Origin: Ruegeria arenilitoris
GTDB taxonomy: Bacteria > Pseudomonadota > Alphaproteobacteria > Rhodobacterales > Rhodobacteraceae
DNA: 64,000 nucleotides
Assembly (NCBI RefSeq): GCF_013035315.1
Contig: NZ_WQHP01000001.1
Location: forward strand, 682,001 to 746,000
Direction of reading: 5' to 3'
Below are positions 60,991 to 64,000 of this stretch, one piece after another; the stretch's first letter is position 1; each line of letters starts with the position of its first letter. The position numbers and the translations under genes are program-made. The notes below the pieces were generated by a model that did not search any database, was not told the DNA's origin, and worked only from the letters and a program-made list of their open reading frames with translations.

Positions 60991-62979
60991 TTACTGATCC
61001 AGGAAGGACCGAAGTTTCCGTGACCGGCTGGGATGCTTCAGCTTCCGCAGCGCTTTCGCTTCGATCTGACGGATACGTTCGCGCGTCACGCTAAACTGCT
61101 GACCAACCTCTTCCAGCGTGTGGTCGGTGTTCATGCCAATGCCAAAGCGCATCCGCAGAACCCGTTCCTCACGCGGCGTGAGAGAGGCCAGAACCCGTGT
61201 GGTCGTTTCCTTGAGGTTTTCCTGAATGGCGCTGTCCAGCGGCAGTACGGCATTCTTGTCCTCGATGAAATCGCCCAGCTGGCTGTCTTCCTCGTCGCCA
61301 ATCGGCGTTTCCAGAGAGATCGGCTCTTTGGCGATCTTCATCACCTTGCGAACCTTCTCAAGCGGCATCTGCAGCTTTTCGGCCAGTTCTTCCGGTGTCG
61401 GCTCGCGACCGATTTCGTGCAGCATCTGACGACCGGTCCGTACCAGCTTGTTGATCGTTTCGATCATGTGCACTGGAATACGGATGGTCCGCGCCTGATC
61501 CGCAATCGAGCGCGTGATCGCCTGACGGATCCACCATGTCGCATAGGTCGAGAATTTATAGCCGCGGCGGTATTCGAACTTGTCCACCGCCTTCATCAGA
61601 CCGATGTTACCTTCCTGAATAAGATCAAGGAATTGCAGACCACGGTTCGTGTACTTTTTGGCGATCGAAATCACCAGACGCAGGTTGGCTTCGACCATTT
61701 CCTTCTTGGCCTGTCGCGCCTCTTTCTCGCCCTTCTGAACCTGCTGCACGATGCGGCGGAATTCAGGGATATCCAGACCGACATACTGGCCGACTTGAGC
61801 CATATCGTTGCGCAGCTCCTCGACCTTTGCGGTCGAGCGTTCAATGAACATCTGCCAGCCCCGGCCCGGCTTTTCAGCCATCTCGGACAGCCAGTTCGGG
61901 TCCAGTTCGCGGCCACGATAGGCATCGATGAACTCACGACGGTTGATCCGTGCCTGGTCGGCCAGTTTCACCATTGCACTGTCCAGCGACATGACGCGGC
62001 GGTTAATGCCGTAGAGCTGGTCGATCAGCGCTTCGATCCGGTTGTTGTGCAGGTGAAGACCATTCACCAACTCAACAATCTCGGAACGCAGCTTCTGATA
62101 GGTCGCTTCGTCCTTGTCCGAGAAGGTGTCATCCTCGTTCAGCGTCGCCGAAATCCTGCTGTCCTGCATTTCCGACAACATGGCGAAGTCAGTCGAGATG
62201 CGTTCCAGCGTGGTCAGAACTTGATCCTTGAGCGCGGCTTCCATCGCAGCCAGCGACATGTTGGCCTGATCGTCGTCGTCGTCATCGTCGTCGTTGTTCA
62301 GCGGATTGCCATCGGCGTCCAGCTCAGGGCCTGTGTCCTTGGCCGGCTTGGCGGCTTGAACGGCCGAGGTATCGACAACCGGTTCTTCCACGTCGCCGTC
62401 TTCGTCCATCTGGTTGCCGAAAGTGGCCTCCAGATCGATGACGTCGCGCAACAGAATGTCTTCGGACAGAAGTTCGTCATGCCAGATCGTGATCGCCTGG
62501 AAGGTCAGCGGGCTTTCGCACAGACCGGCAATCATAGTGTTGCGGCCGGCCTCTATCCGCTTGGCGATGGCAATTTCGCCTTCACGGCTCAGCAATTCCA
62601 CCGAGCCCATTTCGCGCAGATACATGCGGACGGGGTCGTCGGTGCGATCAAGCTTTTCGGTCGCCGCCCCGGCCAACGCAACCTCACGGTTGCTTTCTGT
62701 CGTGGTAAGTTCGGTCGAGCCTTTGTTCTCTTCCTCTTCGGCCTCTTCATCTTCGATGATGTTGATGCCCATTTCGGACAGCATCGACATAACGTCTTCG
62801 ATCTGTTCCGAACTGACCTGATCAGGCGGCAGAACCTGATTGAGCTGGTCGTAGGTGATGTAACCTCTCTCGCGAGCCTCGGCGATCATCTTCTTGACCT
62901 GGGCCTGGCTCATGTCCAGCGAGATTTCCTGTTCCTGCTCTTCGGATTTGCGATCTTCGGTCGTGTCTTTGGCGGCCAT
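60991..62979 (-). CDS. rpoD: RNA polymerase primary sigma factor (sigma 70)
   Basis: RpoD directs core polymerase to housekeeping promoters. The 662-aa protein has region 1.1, region 1.2 ([20 protein letters not shown]), a long non-conserved region with an Asp run (DDDDDDDD) at about 234-241, regions 2.1-2.4 ([40 protein letters not shown]), region 3, and region 4.2 ([20 protein letters not shown]). AGGAG stands seven bases before the ATG. It lies downstream of dnaG on the same strand, part of the classic macromolecular synthesis order. Confidence 0.98.
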   Translation of the reverse strand: MAAKDTTEDRKSEEQEQEISLDMSQAQVKKMIAEARERGYITYDQLNQVLPPDQVSSEQIEDVMSMLSEMGINIIEDEEAEEEENKGSTELTTTESNREVALAGAATEKLDRTDDPVRMYLREMGSVELLSREGEIAIAKRIEAGRNTMIAGLCESPLTFQAITIWHDELLSEDILLRDVIDLEATFGNQMDEDGDVEEPVVDTSAVQAAKPAKDTGPELDADGNPLNNDDDDDDDDQANMSLAAMEAALKDQVLTTLERISTDFAMLSEMQDSRISATLNEDDTFSDKDEATYQKLRSEIVELVNGLHLHNNRIEALIDQLYGINRRVMSLDSAMVKLADQARINRREFIDAYRGRELDPNWLSEMAEKPGRGWQMFIERSTAKVEELRNDMAQVGQYVGLDIPEFRRIVQQVQKGEKEARQAKKEMVEANLRLVISIAKKYTNRGLQFLDLIQEGNIGLMKAVDKFEYRRGYKFSTYATWWIRQAITRSIADQARTIRIPVHMIETINKLVRTGRQMLHEIGREPTPEELAEKLQMPLEKVRKVMKIAKEPISLETPIGDEEDSQLGDFIEDKNAVLPLDSAIQENLKETTTRVLASLTPREERVLRMRFGIGMNTDHTLEEVGQQFSVTRERIRQIEAKALRKLKHPSRSRKLRSFLDQ

Positions 62980-63093
62980 TCAATGCTCCTGCAGGGATGG
63001 GTGATTCGTTAGAACCGAATCATTAGCGCGTAGAAGTGATTCGGCTACCCGTTTACCTGTTTTTCTTTTCCAGTGCCTTACGAAAACATCACT

Positions 63094-64000
63094 TTAGCGA
63101 CGTTTCCGTTCGAAATTGATGCCGGACATGATCGCCTTGAACGCGTCCTTCTCGTCGCGGTTGATTCGCGCACCGTTGTCGGCGATGTCGAACACCGCCC
63201 TGTCCTCATTCTGGCTGCGACTGGTACGGTTGCGCTCTTCGGCGGCTTGCGCCAGCCGATATGTCAGCGCCTCATAAGCCAGTTCAGAAAGTTCCTCGGC
63301 AGCTTCGGCAATCTCGGCATCCAACCCCCGGAGCGCTTTTATCTTTGCGAGTTCCTCGGCCAGTGTCATCTCGGCCTTTTCGACGTCGCCTGGTTTGAAC
63401 ACACAGGGGATTACTGCGACATGGCGAAGGGCCAGCAGGTTTTCAAGGACTTCGCCGCCTAAAGTTCCAATTATGTGGTCTTTCAGGTGATCCGGATCAT
63501 CAATCGCATGCCGCAGAATGGCCGCGCGCAAAGCTGCGTGGTCGGGATCATGGCACTCCATCTCTTCCAGCTCAGCTTCGAACTGGATCACGACGCTGGG
63601 GTTGAGGATGGCGATGGCGAGAATAGCTGCCTCGCGCATCCTAATATCTGCGTTGTCAGACGACGCCAGGAATGAGGCGCGCGCGCCGGGTGTAGCGGCA
63701 GGTTTTGGTTGCCACTTGCCGCGCGGCTGCCATTGACGGTTTTGCGGCTGCCGTTGCGGGCGGAACAACTGCCAGCGCAGGTCTTTGATCTCTTGCCCGT
63801 AATGCGACCGGATCGAGGGGTCGCGGATCAATTTAATCTTATCGCGCAGGGATTTATCCAGCGCTGCTTTTCGTTCCGGGCTATCGAACACCTTACCCTC
63901 GGTCTCGCGCTGCCACAGCAGTTTGACCATCGGGATTGCGTTTTCCAAGACTTCCTGCACGGCCCCCGGCCCATCGGCGCGCAACAGATCATCAGGGTCC
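63094..64000 (-). CDS. dnaG: DNA primase, C-terminal part (5' end outside window)
   Basis: The frame is open to the right edge and covers about 301 codons of the primase. DPDDLLRADGPGAVQEVLEN is the end of the TOPRIM-containing catalytic core; the rest includes VKLLWQRETEGKVFDSPERK and the DnaB-interacting C-terminal helical domain (REAAILAIAILNPSVVIQFE). A Gln/Arg/Pro-rich linker (QRQPQNRQWQPRGKWQPKPA) lies between them. rpoD follows after 114 bases. Confidence 0.95.
   Translation of the reverse strand, partial: DPDDLLRADGPGAVQEVLENAIPMVKLLWQRETEGKVFDSPERKAALDKSLRDKIKLIRDPSIRSHYGQEIKDLRWQLFRPQRQPQNRQWQPRGKWQPKPAATPGARASFLASSDNADIRMREAAILAIAILNPSVVIQFEAELEEMECHDPDHAALRAAILRHAIDDPDHLKDHIIGTLGGEVLENLLALRHVAVIPCVFKPGDVEKAEMTLAEELAKIKALRGLDAEIAEAAEELSELAYEALTYRLAQAAEERNRTSRSQNEDRAVFDIADNGARINRDEKDAFKAIMSGINFERKRR

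Noticed and set aside
62269-62295. Trinucleotide repeat (GTC/ATC) run
   Set aside because: It encodes the Asp run in the non-conserved region of RpoD and is not an independent repeat element.
61033-63012. 659-codon plus-strand frame opposite rpoD
   Set aside because: Antisense shadow of rpoD produced by high-GC codon bias.

Overview
The window looks like chromosomal DNA of an alphaproteobacterium of the order Rhodobacterales, most likely the Roseobacter group (Ruegeria/Phaeobacter-like). The case rests on high-GC housekeeping genes with Rhodobacteraceae-type sequences, two exact GAAC-N7-GAAC SOS boxes, a SAM-II riboswitch before metZ, a tRNA-His with A73 and no G-1, and families largely seen in this group (DUF2842, DUF6324, MmcB, DUF4166). 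There are no insertion sequences, phage genes, CRISPR arrays or rRNA genes. The genus is inference.

Layout. 1-8.5 kb: a cut TPP-dependent enzyme coupled to trkH, a histone H1-like Lys/Ala/Pro-rich protein, folE2 divergent from a HalD/BesD-family oxygenase, metZ behind its riboswitch, an alpha/beta hydrolase and a glutathione transferase. 8.6-10.9 kb: an accessory patch with an ankyrin gene of foreign composition, a remnant of dnaE2 still carrying its SOS box, a [2Fe-2S] ferredoxin and an FG-GAP repeat protein. 10.9-18.6 kb: purD, xseA, a secreted unknown, a YhhN protein, ftsY, an EamA transporter, yciB and a Crp/Fnr regulator. 18.8-25.2 kb (minus strand): gor, hflK-hflC-yjeT-degP and rpiA. 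25.3-33.5 kb: a second GST, sdaA, a GFA protein, a second EamA transporter, thiN, a large acidic two-domain protein, a GNAT enzyme, DUF2842 and purA.

33.7-44.5 kb: a cobalt-type nitrile hydratase operon (alpha, beta, accessory), secG, pyrG with a structured leader, a bacterioferritin-like protein, a PEP mutase-like enzyme, a TerB-TerB-PhnD-like operon, and a complete polar amino acid ABC importer ending at tRNA-His. 44.5-48.4 kb: a GNAT enzyme, a DUF6324 protein, SOS-boxed mmcB, a family 2 glycosyltransferase, a small membrane protein and a LuxR-type regulator broken by one in-frame stop. 48.4-57.5 kb: riboflavin genes in two minus-strand blocks (nrdR-ribD and ribE-ribBA-ribH-nusB), split by a plus-strand capsule block (kpsS-like, export lipoprotein, kpsC). 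57.6-64 kb: yjbQ, three small unknown or DUF genes, an AraC regulator, rpoD and the 3' part of dnaG.

No wholly new multi-gene system is evident. The strongest leads are the apparently collapsed imuA-imuB-dnaE2 mutagenesis cassette (LexA box kept next to the last 126 codons), the capsule genes lodged inside the riboflavin cluster, a permease that appears to start at ATT, the in-frame nonsense codon in the LuxR regulator, a pyrG leader that can mask its ribosome binding site, a palindromic operator-like site at the ABC importer promoter, and an interspersed repeat that supplies stop codons to flanking genes.
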